DNA of 64,000 nucleotides from DATFCK01 sp963728975. GTDB lineage: Bacteria > Verrucomicrobiota > Verrucomicrobiia > Chthoniobacterales > UBA10450. Below are positions 1 through 7,150 of the stretch, piece by piece. The notes beneath the pieces are model-generated. The model was not told where the DNA came from, did not search any database, and saw nothing but the letters and a program-made list of their open reading frames with translations. Each line of letters starts with the position of its first letter. Positions within the stretch are counted from its first letter, which is position 1. Made by a program: the position numbers and the translations under genes. The DNA lies in the NCBI GenBank assembly GCA_963728975.1, contig CAVSMF010000001.1, positions 1,178,001 to 1,242,000 of the forward strand, written 5' to 3'.

Positions 1-237
1 GCCTTTTTTTATATCGGGCAGATCAGCAAGTTCGTGAAACCGGGCGCCTTTTGCGTCGCGAGCACTCCCGGCGGCAATGAACTGCAAAACGTCGCGTTCA
101 AAAATGAAAACGGCGCAATCGTAGTCGTGGTGATGAATCAAACCGACCAACCAAGAGCAGTCGAGATCGCAATTGGCGCGCGCGCAGGTTCATCGGTTTG
201 CCCGCCCCACGCGATTCAGACCTACGTCACACTGTGA
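1..237 (+). CDS. Glycoside hydrolase family 30 enzyme, C-terminal fragment
   Basis: Only the last 78 residues are in the window; the gene starts to the left of base 1. The reading frame is open from base 1 and includes FYIGQISKFVKPGA followed by a short beta-rich tail ending in TYVTL. This matches the C-terminal beta-sandwich of GH30 glucosylceramidase/xylanase-type enzymes, where 'Y-IGH-SKFV-PGA' is highly conserved. The catalytic barrel is not visible, so the substrate cannot be stated. Secretion is usual for the family but cannot be checked here. The stop at 235-237 is followed by non-coding sequence and a repeat element, so the gene is probably last in its operon. Confidence 0.85.
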   Translation, partial: AFFYIGQISKFVKPGAFCVASTPGGNELQNVAFKNENGAIVVVVMNQTDQPRAVEIAIGARAGSSVCPPHAIQTYVTL

Positions 238-481
238 ATCCTTGCTGGAATATCGCAGCAACGATCGCTCGGTATATATTACTCACGCCGCAGGTTTCGT
301 TAAGCCTGCAAGCCGCTGGAATGGACGAGTGGAAAATGCATGTCCTGCGTCAGTCCAACCCGGCAGCGCTCTTGAATGGGGAGGGCGGAGCTCTGCGACG
401 CCGCGTGCCGGAGGAGGAGAAAACAATTGGAGCTCTCGGTAAACCCTCCTGTTTGGTTGTTAGTTACACACACTGAAGAAC

Positions 482-756
482 TAGAAGCCATCTCATAAAT
501 AGGGTGGGCCGGGTGGCTATTGATTTTCGGTTTGGACAAGGCGCGACGAGGAAGCATATCCGAATGGATCTGCGACCGAGGAGCAACGCAGGCCAAGCCG
601 AAAAGCGACGGTTACCCGAAGGGCAAGAGCAATTTGGGGCGTCTGTCGGCGTTGCTCGCTCCTCACAGGCCACTGAGGGCATGCTCGTCACTCGCGCCTT
701 GCCATTCGCCCCAAATTGCTCTTGCCCGGCCTACCCTATTTATGAGATGGCTTCTA
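482..756. mobile_element. MITE-like palindromic element with TA target duplication
   Basis: A 271-bp element (484-754) is bounded by 30-bp inverted repeats that begin GAAGCCATCTCATAAATAGG and differ at one position (484-513 against 725-754). It is flanked on both sides by TA (482-483 and 755-756). Inside are further paired arms: CAAGGCGCGA (near 537) with its complement near 700, a GAGGAGCAACGC arm near 580 paired with sequence near 655, and a 21-bp arm at about 619-639 paired with 707-727. It contains no transposase and no credible ORF. TA duplication and long terminal repeats suggest a non-autonomous derivative of an IS630/Tc1-like or IS5-like transposon; the parent family is inferred. The rest of the 238-865 gap holds nothing I can identify as a gene. 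Confidence 0.75.
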
Positions 757-865
757 AGAATAAAAACAGCAGGCGTTATCGCTTAACCTTGCGCGATCAC
801 CATAATTTTCGTCTCGCCCCCCGGCGCGCGGGATGCTTTATTGATCGCGTTTCCCCCTTGCTGCC

Positions 866-1198
866 TTGAACGCCCCCCTGTTGTTGTCCATCATCGGCTC
901 ACTCCTCATCGTTGGCCCAGCGAATGGTCAGGGAGTGTCGAATGGGGGCACTTTGCGGAAGGTCGTTCGAGCGCGAGGCGCGGAAGGCTCCTCCTTTGCC
1001 AAAGCCATCGTCATTTATGCGTCCGATTGGGAGAACGGGATTCCCAAGGAGTACCAGTATCTATCGACGCACTTCCCCGGTTCCAAACCGATCAACCACA
1101 CTCGTCAGTACTATACTCATTATACCTACGACATTATTACCTTCACCGCCGACGGGAAAAAACATGCCCTCTATTTTAGCTACCGGGTAAGTCAGTAG
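866..1198 (+). CDS. Small secreted protein of unknown function
   Basis: This is a 110-residue protein from a TTG start. The N-terminus (MNAPLLLSIIGSLLIVGPANG) looks like a cleavable signal peptide ending near residue 21. The mature part is short and rich in Tyr/Thr near its end (QYYTHYTYDIITFTADGKK), compatible with a small beta-rich periplasmic protein. I do not recognise the family. It lies 42 bases before another small secreted protein on the same strand, so the two may be cotranscribed. The start is uncertain because no strong ribosome-binding site is visible and the start codon is not ATG. Confidence 0.5.
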   Translation: MNAPLLLSIIGSLLIVGPANGQGVSNGGTLRKVVRARGAEGSSFAKAIVIYASDWENGIPKEYQYLSTHFPGSKPINHTRQYYTHYTYDIITFTADGKKHALYFSYRVSQ

Positions 1199-1240
1199 CG
1201 ACGGGAAATTGCATTCCGATCCAACAGCACCAACTAACAG

Positions 1241-1669
1241 ATGAAATCCAAGATTCTAGCTCTGAGCTTTGTGTTCACACTCGTCATGTCCGCGGCAGTT
1301 GTTGGACAAGGCGGTTCGACGTTTGACGGACTATGGGTCGGCAATGAGACCTACACGGTCTATCAGAGTGCCACCCAGCATGCGAGCAGCGAGCCGACCC
1401 GCGCGACAGCCATGATTGTCATTGGCGAGAACGGAACAGCATTCGGAGTCCTTTCGGGCCTGGGGCCCGGCCGATACGCGTGCAAAGAGAAGGGGAACAA
1501 GTTGAGCTTCAGCTCCACCCGAACCGGAACCGGAAGAACCCGTTGCACGTTTACGCTCTCACCGGATGGAAATACCCTGACCGAGACTGGGTTCGGGCTT
1601 TTGCCGGGCTCACCCTACGCGGTCGAATGTTCCATTACCGGCGCGTTCCACCGAAAGAAACAAAAATAG
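1241..1669 (+). CDS. Small secreted protein of unknown function
   Basis: The protein has 142 residues. MKSKILALSFVFTLVMSAAVVGQ is a clear signal peptide with likely cleavage after the AVVGQ region. The mature part (FDGLWVGNETYTVYQ ... FSSTRTGTGRTRCTFTLSPDG ... SPYAVECSITGAFHRKK) resembles small lipocalin-like or DUF-type beta-barrel secreted proteins that open with 'GxWxG', and it contains three Cys residues. I cannot assign a function. The gene is followed by a convergent regulator on the other strand, with about 120 bases between the stops. Confidence 0.6.
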   Translation: MKSKILALSFVFTLVMSAAVVGQGGSTFDGLWVGNETYTVYQSATQHASSEPTRATAMIVIGENGTAFGVLSGLGPGRYACKEKGNKLSFSSTRTGTGRTRCTFTLSPDGNTLTETGFGLLPGSPYAVECSITGAFHRKKQK

Positions 1670-1792
1670 ATTGTTCCTCGGTGCCACAGGCCGCCTTCGC
1701 GGTTCCGGAGGGACGAGCCGATCTCGTCCCGCTTATCCAAGGGCGGGGCTTCGTTAATCTCCGCGAGCCAGGGATCGCGCTTTGGTTTTCAA

Positions 1793-2518
1793 TCAGAGAA
1801 TTGGAGCTGCCGGCGGCGCTGTTTTCGCTTTGCGAGAGAGCGTTTTTACCGGCGCCTGCTTAACCGGGGCATTCACGGGAGCTGACAAGCCGACATTGTT
1901 GGGCCCATGCAGATTCAGAAGCGATTCCATCAGAGATTCCTCGACGCTTGAGCAGGCGCAAAGAACCACTGCCTCGCGACATCCCTCGCCGGCAAGATAA
2001 GCGTGCCCCATGTTGGAATCGATGTAGACCGATTCGCCGACTTCCAAAATAATTGGATCGTAAAATTCCGTGTGCAGGGCGACTCGCCCTTTCAGGACAT
2101 AGGTAAATTCCTCGCCGGAATGGCGGACGAGCTCGCCAAATTCTTCGAGCGTCTTTGCCCGAACATGGGCAATGACCGGGATCATTCGTTTGCGGCGCAA
2201 CTCCGGGCAAAGATAATAGTAGTCGTAGTTCGGTGTCTTGACCCGCACGGCGTCCTCGACCCGGCCAATGCTGCGACGCGCTGTAACGGCGGGTTCGGGA
2301 GAACTATCGGGCTCGGCAAACAGTTCGGACATGGTCATGTTCAAACGCTGGCTGAGCAGCTGCAGTTTGTCGTAAGTAAGGGTTAACCGGTCGTGCTCGA
2401 CCTTTGACAAGGTGGAGAGAGGAATGCCGGAATGGGCGCTCATTTGTTTGAGCGTCCAGCCGCGGTGTGCCCGAAGCCTGCGCAAGAGGCGGCCGATGGT
2501 GGGTTGTTGCGACTTCAT
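1793..2518 (-). CDS. XRE-family regulator with C-terminal cupin sensor domain
   Basis: This 241-residue transcription factor has an XRE helix-turn-helix at about residues 8-62 (IGRLLRRLRAHRGWTLKQMS, then GIPLSTLSKVEHDR). After a linker comes a double-stranded beta-helix cupin at about 130-205 (FTYVLKGRVALHTEFYDPII, then GESVYIDSNMGHAY). This architecture (PuuR/SutR/HipB-like) commonly senses a small amino-acid-type ligand and controls a neighbouring catabolic cluster. It is divergent from the peptidase/epimerase/transporter cluster starting at 2737. Its own upstream region carries ATCCTAATTCGAG (2566-2578), nearly repeated in front of the TonB receptor at 7125, which suggests autoregulation plus control of both promoters. 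The ligand is not known; a D-amino acid or dipeptide is my inference. Confidence 0.9.
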   Translation of the reverse strand: MKSQQPTIGRLLRRLRAHRGWTLKQMSAHSGIPLSTLSKVEHDRLTLTYDKLQLLSQRLNMTMSELFAEPDSSPEPAVTARRSIGRVEDAVRVKTPNYDYYYLCPELRRKRMIPVIAHVRAKTLEEFGELVRHSGEEFTYVLKGRVALHTEFYDPIILEVGESVYIDSNMGHAYLAGEGCREAVVLCACSSVEESLMESLLNLHGPNNVGLSAPVNAPVKQAPVKTLSRKAKTAPPAAPIL

Positions 2519-2565
2519 AATGGGATTCGTCGCAAACAGAAGACGGCAGGCGAAGTCATTGTCTT

Positions 2566-2578
2566 ATCCTAATTCGAG
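2566..2578. promoter_or_regulatory. Operator-like site upstream of the XRE-cupin gene
   Basis: ATCCTAATTCGAG lies 48 bases upstream of the regulator start. The same 13-mer with one change (A to G) is at 7125-7137 in front of the TonB receptor gene, and the core TCCTAATC recurs at 2681-2688. It is proposed as a binding site of the XRE-cupin protein by sequence recurrence only. Confidence 0.45.
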
Positions 2579-2640
2579 CATATCGCTTTGCCTTCTCGAT
2601 TGTCAAAATCCGCCCTGCGGTTGAAAAGAGGGCTACCGGC

Positions 2641-2693
2641 GATATGAGAACTTGACATTTTCCAATTGGACTAATTACTGTCCTAATCAGGAC
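2641..2693 (+). promoter_or_regulatory. Promoter and operator of the D-amino-acid cluster
   Basis: A consensus -35 box TTGACA is at 2652-2657. A good -10 is not obvious; TAATTA at 2672-2677 is the best candidate. Just downstream is the perfect inverted repeat GTCCT-AATC-AGGAC (2680-2693), which overlaps the expected start region and would suit a repressor. The 12-mer GATATGAGAACT (2641-2652) ahead of the -35 box occurs inverted at 7102-7113 in the promoter region of the TonB receptor. Confidence 0.5.
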
Positions 2694-2736
2694 ATCTTTT
2701 CGACTTCTGGTTCAACTCACTCACTCAAAAACCCGT

Positions 2737-4749
2737 ATGTCATTTACTTCGAAAATTCTTGCTGGTCTGTTCCTATCAGTCGCCGCGCTGTTTTCCACTG
2801 TCTCAGGGCAGGTCCCCAGTATCGCCCCGCCCCAGGTGCCGCCGCCGTCCGGTGCCCCGGAAGCAGCAGCTCAAACGCCAGAGGTGCCCGGGCAAGGCGC
2901 TCACTCGTTAACCAAAGAAGATGTCCAGGCCTGGCTCGACGGCTTCGTCCCTTCCTCCCTGCAGCGGGGCGACGTCGCCGGAGCCGTCGTCGTCGTGATC
3001 AAGGATAACCAGGTGCTCCTGGCGAAAGGTTATGGTTACGCGGACGTGGCGGCCAAAAAGGCGGTGGATCCGGAGACGACGTTGTTCCGGGCCGGCTCGG
3101 TTTCGAAGCTCTATACCTGGACGGCAGTCATGCAACTGGTCGAGCAGGGTAAGATCGATCTCGACGCGGACGTCAATAATTACCTCGATTTCAAAATCCC
3201 GCCGCGCGGAGACAAGCCGGTGACGATGCGCAATCTCATGACGCATACTGCCGGTTTTGACGAGGCCATTCGGGCCCTCATCGTCGATGACCCGCGCGCT
3301 CTGCTAAAGCTGGGCGACCAACTGAAACGCTGGGTGCCGCCGCGGGTTACGGATGCTGGGAGCACACCGGCCTATTCGAACTACGGCGCCGCTCTGGCCG
3401 GTTACATCGTCGAGCGTCTCTCAGGCGAATCTTTCGATGATTACATCGAGCACCACATCTTTGCGCCGCTCGGGATGAAGTATGCCACGTTCCGGCAGCC
3501 TTTGCCGAAGGAACTGGAGCCTTTTATGGCGAAAGGCTACAAGGTCGCCTCCGGCAAACCTCAGCCTTTTGAAATTGTCACGATCGCACCGGCCGGCGCG
3601 ATCTCGATCAGCGGCCGCGACATGGCGCGATTCATGATCGCGCATCTGCAAAACGGATCGTTCGAAAATCAGCGCATTCTGCAGGAGGCGACCGCGATCA
3701 AAATGCACAGCACGGGGAACGACGTCATCCCGCCATTGCACCGCATGTTGCTCGGCTTTTACGAAAGCAACATGAACGGACATCGCATCATTTCACATGG
3801 AGGCGATACCGAATTTTTCCACACCGATCTCAACCTTTATCCCGACGACAAAGTTGGCCTTTATATTTCCATGAATAGTCTCGGGAAAGAAGCTGCGGCC
3901 CACACCATTCGGACGATGCTGCTTCGGGAGTTCAGCGATCGCTATTTTCCAGGGCCTGCACCGGAAGGAAAAGTCGACGTGGAAAGGGCCAAGAAGGACG
4001 GGCACATGATGACGGGTCGTTATGTCTTTAGCCGCCGTCCCCATACCAGCTTCCTCTCACTTCTGAATCTACTAGGGCAGACAAAGGTGACACTCGACAA
4101 GGGAGGAAGGCTTGTCGTTTCCGACCTAAAAGATGCCGCCGGTAATCCCAGGAAGTGGCGTGAAATCGCGCCCATGCTCTGGCGCGATCAGGATTCGAAC
4201 GAAAGATTGGCCGGCAAGGTCGAGAACCATCGCGTCGTTCGCTGGGGCGTCGACGCCTTTCCCTTCATGATCCTTGAACCAGTGCCATGGTGGTGGTCGG
4301 CGGCGTGGCTGCTTCCTCTCTTCATCTTTTCCGTCGCCGTTTTGGTTCTCACCTTCCTCGCCTGGCCAATCTCCGCGCTGGTCCGGCGTCATTACGGTGC
4401 GACCTACGGTTTGAGTGGAATGGACGCGACGGCGCATCGCTGGATTCGGCTGGTCTCGTTAGCCATGGTGTTAACTATCTCGCTTTGGTTCTTTACGGTC
4501 GTTAAGATGTTAAGCGACCTGGCCTGGGACTCGCCCAGCATGGACGGCTGGATTATCTTCCTCCGAGTTCTAGCTTTGATCGTCTTCATTGCTGGCGCGG
4601 CCGTCGCCATGTGGAACTCCTACGTCGTCCTGCGGAGTAAGCGCCGAAAGCTGGCCAAACTCTGGAGTGTGCTGATCGCGCTTTCCTGCCTGACCATGCT
4701 TTATATCGGGTTCGTCTTCCACTTAATCGGCTTCACTGCGAACTACTAG
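2737..4749 (+). CDS. Beta-lactamase-fold serine hydrolase with membrane tail (D-aminopeptidase-like)
   Basis: A 670-residue exported protein. Residues 1-25 form a signal peptide, 26-58 a Pro/Ala-rich linker, and about 62-410 a class C beta-lactamase/PBP-type domain. The catalytic motifs are S121-V-S-K124, Y213-S-N215 and H354-G-G-D in place of KTG. About residues 510-670 contain four predicted transmembrane helices, so the catalytic domain is probably tethered on the periplasmic side. Related proteins are D-aminopeptidases, D-Ala-D-Ala carboxypeptidases or esterases; true antibiotic resistance is unlikely. It is the first gene after the regulated promoter and is followed 16 bases later by the epimerase. 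Cleaving D-residue peptides outside the cytoplasm would fit the cluster; this role is inferred. Confidence 0.88.
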   Translation: MSFTSKILAGLFLSVAALFSTVSGQVPSIAPPQVPPPSGAPEAAAQTPEVPGQGAHSLTKEDVQAWLDGFVPSSLQRGDVAGAVVVVIKDNQVLLAKGYGYADVAAKKAVDPETTLFRAGSVSKLYTWTAVMQLVEQGKIDLDADVNNYLDFKIPPRGDKPVTMRNLMTHTAGFDEAIRALIVDDPRALLKLGDQLKRWVPPRVTDAGSTPAYSNYGAALAGYIVERLSGESFDDYIEHHIFAPLGMKYATFRQPLPKELEPFMAKGYKVASGKPQPFEIVTIAPAGAISISGRDMARFMIAHLQNGSFENQRILQEATAIKMHSTGNDVIPPLHRMLLGFYESNMNGHRIISHGGDTEFFHTDLNLYPDDKVGLYISMNSLGKEAAAHTIRTMLLREFSDRYFPGPAPEGKVDVERAKKDGHMMTGRYVFSRRPHTSFLSLLNLLGQTKVTLDKGGRLVVSDLKDAAGNPRKWREIAPMLWRDQDSNERLAGKVENHRVVRWGVDAFPFMILEPVPWWWSAAWLLPLFIFSVAVLVLTFLAWPISALVRRHYGATYGLSGMDATAHRWIRLVSLAMVLTISLWFFTVVKMLSDLAWDSPSMDGWIIFLRVLALIVFIAGAAVAMWNSYVVLRSKRRKLAKLWSVLIALSCLTMLYIGFVFHLIGFTANY

Positions 4750-4765
4750 GAAGTAACAGGGCAAA

Positions 4766-5788
4766 ATGGACACTGCGATCTCTCGCCTCAAATTCGAGGC
4801 TGGAAACGACAAACTCCTTTTCAAGGATCCATTTCGTATCTCCGGCTACGTCTTTCACGAATCGCCTGTGACCGTTGTCACTCTGAGCGACGGGGAGAAC
4901 ATCGGCCGCGGCGAGGCCGCGGGTGTTTACTATCTTAAAGACACGCCTGAAACGATGCTGGCTACCTTGGAGGAACATCGGGTCGCGATCGAGTCGGGTC
5001 TCAGCCGCGACGAATTACGTAATCTTCTTCCGCCGGGCGGCGCGCGTAACGCGGTCGACTGCGCCCTATGGGAATTGGAATCAAAACGCGCCCGGACGCC
5101 GGCATGGAAACTGGCCGGCATTTCTTCACCACGGCCCTTGCTTACTACCTTTACCGTCAGTGCAAAGGAGCCCGCGGCGATGGCGGAAGGGGCGAAGAAC
5201 TTCGCCCAGGCGCGGGCGATCAAGCTCAAGCTTACCGGGGAAGTCGATCTCGATATCCAACGCGTCCGGGCCGTGCGGGCCGCGCGACCCGACGTCTGGC
5301 TGGGAGTTGACGCGAACCAGGGATACAGTCGCGCGACGCTGGAACAGCTCTTGCCGGTCCTGCACGAAGTTAGCGTTTCTCTTCTGGAACAACCATGCGC
5401 GCGGGGGCGGGAAGCAGAGCTGGACGGAATCGACCATTCCATTGCAATTGCGGCCGATGAAAGCGTTCTTGGACTCGAGGAGGTGGAGGCACTTCCTGGC
5501 CGCTTCGATGTCGTCAATATCAAGCTCGATAAATGCGGCGGCTTGACCGAAGGATTGCTCATTAGCCAGAGAGCTCGCTCGTTAGGCATGAAAGTGATGG
5601 TCGGGAACATGATGGGCACAAGTCTGGCCATGGCCCCGGCCTTCATCCTGGGGCAGCATTGCGATGTGGTCGATTTGGATGGGCCGATCTTTCTGCAGCG
5701 AGATCGTCAGCCGGGAGTGAGATATGAAGACGGCTTCGTCAGCTGCGATGAAGAGGTTTGGGGATTTTCGCGGCCAGCCGCCGCATGA
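4766..5788 (+). CDS. Enolase-superfamily dipeptide epimerase / N-acyl-glutamate racemase (DgcA-like)
   Basis: This 340-residue protein belongs to the muconate lactonizing subgroup of the enolase superfamily. A capping domain occupies residues 1-120, followed by a TIM barrel. Visible catalytic features are K153-L-K155 (the KxK pair), metal ligands D182 (VDANQGY), E208 (LLEQPC) and D231 (ADES), and K253 in NIKLDKCGG, a signature of L-Ala-D/L-Glu epimerases. The same family includes the N-acetyl-D-glutamate racemase DgcA, which works with DgcN; a DgcN-like gene lies at 9554. Either role converts D-glutamate to the L form. The gene overlaps the next by ATGA at 5785-5788, so the transporter is translationally coupled. 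Which substrate is right cannot be told from sequence alone. Confidence 0.88.
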   Translation: MDTAISRLKFEAGNDKLLFKDPFRISGYVFHESPVTVVTLSDGENIGRGEAAGVYYLKDTPETMLATLEEHRVAIESGLSRDELRNLLPPGGARNAVDCALWELESKRARTPAWKLAGISSPRPLLTTFTVSAKEPAAMAEGAKNFAQARAIKLKLTGEVDLDIQRVRAVRAARPDVWLGVDANQGYSRATLEQLLPVLHEVSVSLLEQPCARGREAELDGIDHSIAIAADESVLGLEEVEALPGRFDVVNIKLDKCGGLTEGLLISQRARSLGMKVMVGNMMGTSLAMAPAFILGQHCDVVDLDGPIFLQRDRQPGVRYEDGFVSCDEEVWGFSRPAAA

Positions 5789-7059
5789 CTGAGCCGCGCG
5801 AGCAGACCTGGTTCGGTCAGCCCCGCGGCCTGACAATTCTTTTCCTGACCGAGATGTGGGAGTTCTTCTCCTACTACGGCATGCGCACGCTCCTGGTCTA
5901 TTACATGACCAAGCACCTGCTTTTCGTGCAGGAAAAATCGTCTTTCATCTACGGCAGCTACACCGCCACGGCCTATCTCATGCCGATCTTCGGCGGCATC
6001 GTCGCGGATCGTTGGCTGGGAAAACGCAAGGCGGTGATCGCAGGCGGCAGCATCATGGCGATTGGCCATTTCATGATGGCGTTCGAGCCGCTGTTTTATG
6101 CGGCTCTGGCCGCTATCGCACTGGGCAATGGACTGTTCGTTCCGAGTCTCCCCAGTCAGATCAACGATCTTTATCGGGCTGACGACCCGCGGCGCGGGCG
6201 CGCCTACAACATCTATTATGCGGGAGTTAATCTTGGCGGCGTGCTCGCGCCGCTGATTTGCGGAACTCTCGGCGAAGTTTATGGCTGGCACTACGGGTTC
6301 GCCGCTGCCGGAGTAGGAATGTTTCTCGGGTTAATCGTGTACGTCGCGGGCGGACGCTATCTGCCGCCGCAAACCACGAAGCCCCCGACGGTGGAGAAAG
6401 GCCGCGAGAAACACGCCAATGAGGGGAAGCTGGCGCTGTTGCTCTTCGCCGTCGCGATCGCAGCTACCATCTTTCGGGGCGCCTACGAACAAATCGGAAA
6501 CACCATTCCGCTTTGGACCGACGTTGGAGTGGATCGCGCTTTCGGTCGTTTCGAAATTCCAATGACATGGTTCCAGGCCTTGAACCCGTTCCTAGTCATC
6601 GCATTAACTCCAGTTCTGCTTTTGTACTGGCGACACCGCGCCAAGGGAGATACGCCATCAGCTCGAAAAATGGCCATCGGCGCGCTCATCGTAGCCGGCG
6701 CGTATTCCTTGTTGGCGGTTGTCTCAACCCTTGCTGGGAGCCAAAGAGCTCACTGGCTCTGGCTCGTCCTTTTCTTTGTCGTTCTTACAATGGGTGAACT
6801 CTACATCCTGCCCACCGGTCTCGGTCTGTTCGCGCGCCTGGCGCCTCCGCGTCTTGGCGCGACCACGGTTGCGAGTTGGTTTCTGACCATCTTTAGCGGT
6901 AGTTTGCTCGCCGGCTTCGTCGGCACCCTTTGGAGCCGGATCGGTCATGGCATTTTTTTTGTTCTGCTTGCTGGCCTGGCCCTGCTCGCCGCGGGTTTGC
7001 TTCGGTTGCTTGAAAAACCGATTGCCGAGCTACCAATGCCGGGTGGCGAAGCCAGGTAA
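5785..7059 (+). CDS. POT/PTR-family proton-dependent oligopeptide transporter
   Basis: A 424-residue inner-membrane protein with about 12 hydrophobic helices. The N-terminal segment LTEMWEFFSYYGMRTLLVYY carries the POT signature E-x-x-E/F-x-x-Y, and FGGIVADRWLGKRK is the usual MFS loop between helices 2 and 3. POT proteins import di- and tripeptides with protons. The start is the ATG of the ATGA overlap with the epimerase gene, which rules out the earlier in-frame ATG at 5758. In this setting the likely cargo is a D-Glu- or D-Ala-containing peptide. It is at the shorter end of the family's usual 430-500 residues. Confidence 0.88.
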   Translation: MTEPREQTWFGQPRGLTILFLTEMWEFFSYYGMRTLLVYYMTKHLLFVQEKSSFIYGSYTATAYLMPIFGGIVADRWLGKRKAVIAGGSIMAIGHFMMAFEPLFYAALAAIALGNGLFVPSLPSQINDLYRADDPRRGRAYNIYYAGVNLGGVLAPLICGTLGEVYGWHYGFAAAGVGMFLGLIVYVAGGRYLPPQTTKPPTVEKGREKHANEGKLALLLFAVAIAATIFRGAYEQIGNTIPLWTDVGVDRAFGRFEIPMTWFQALNPFLVIALTPVLLLYWRHRAKGDTPSARKMAIGALIVAGAYSLLAVVSTLAGSQRAHWLWLVLFFVVLTMGELYILPTGLGLFARLAPPRLGATTVASWFLTIFSGSLLAGFVGTLWSRIGHGIFFVLLAGLALLAAGLLRLLEKPIAELPMPGGEAR

Positions 7060-7086
7060 GAAGGCAACCGTTTTTATAAAAATTTT

Positions 7087-7137
7087 CTGATTAGGATTGA
7101 CAGTTCTCATATCAGGCTATGAATATCCTGATTCGAG
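7087..7137 (+). promoter_or_regulatory. Internal promoter and operator before the TonB receptor
   Basis: TTGACA at 7097-7102 is a perfect -35 box; the -10 is weak (candidate TATGAA at 7118-7123 or GAATAT at 7121-7126). It is framed by CTGATTAGGA (7087-7096), matching the CCTAATCAG of the first promoter on the other strand, and by ATCCTGATTCGAG (7125-7137), matching the site in front of the regulator. AGTTCTCATATC (7102-7113) is the inverted copy of 2641-2652. The second half of the cluster is therefore probably co-regulated with the first. Confidence 0.5.
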
Positions 7138-7150
7138 AGAGGAACCTGTT

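Noticed and set aside
504..869. 121-codon open frame across the palindromic element
   Set aside because: It is translated from inverted-repeat DNA and has no conserved features.
2737..4749. Calling the beta-lactamase-fold genes antibiotic-resistance genes
   Set aside because: HGG replaces KTG, the proteins are fused to membrane or DUF3471-type tails, and the context is D-amino-acid metabolism.
4930..5646. 238-codon minus-strand open frame
   Set aside because: Antisense to the epimerase with all catalytic residues present; Ser/Arg-rich shadow.
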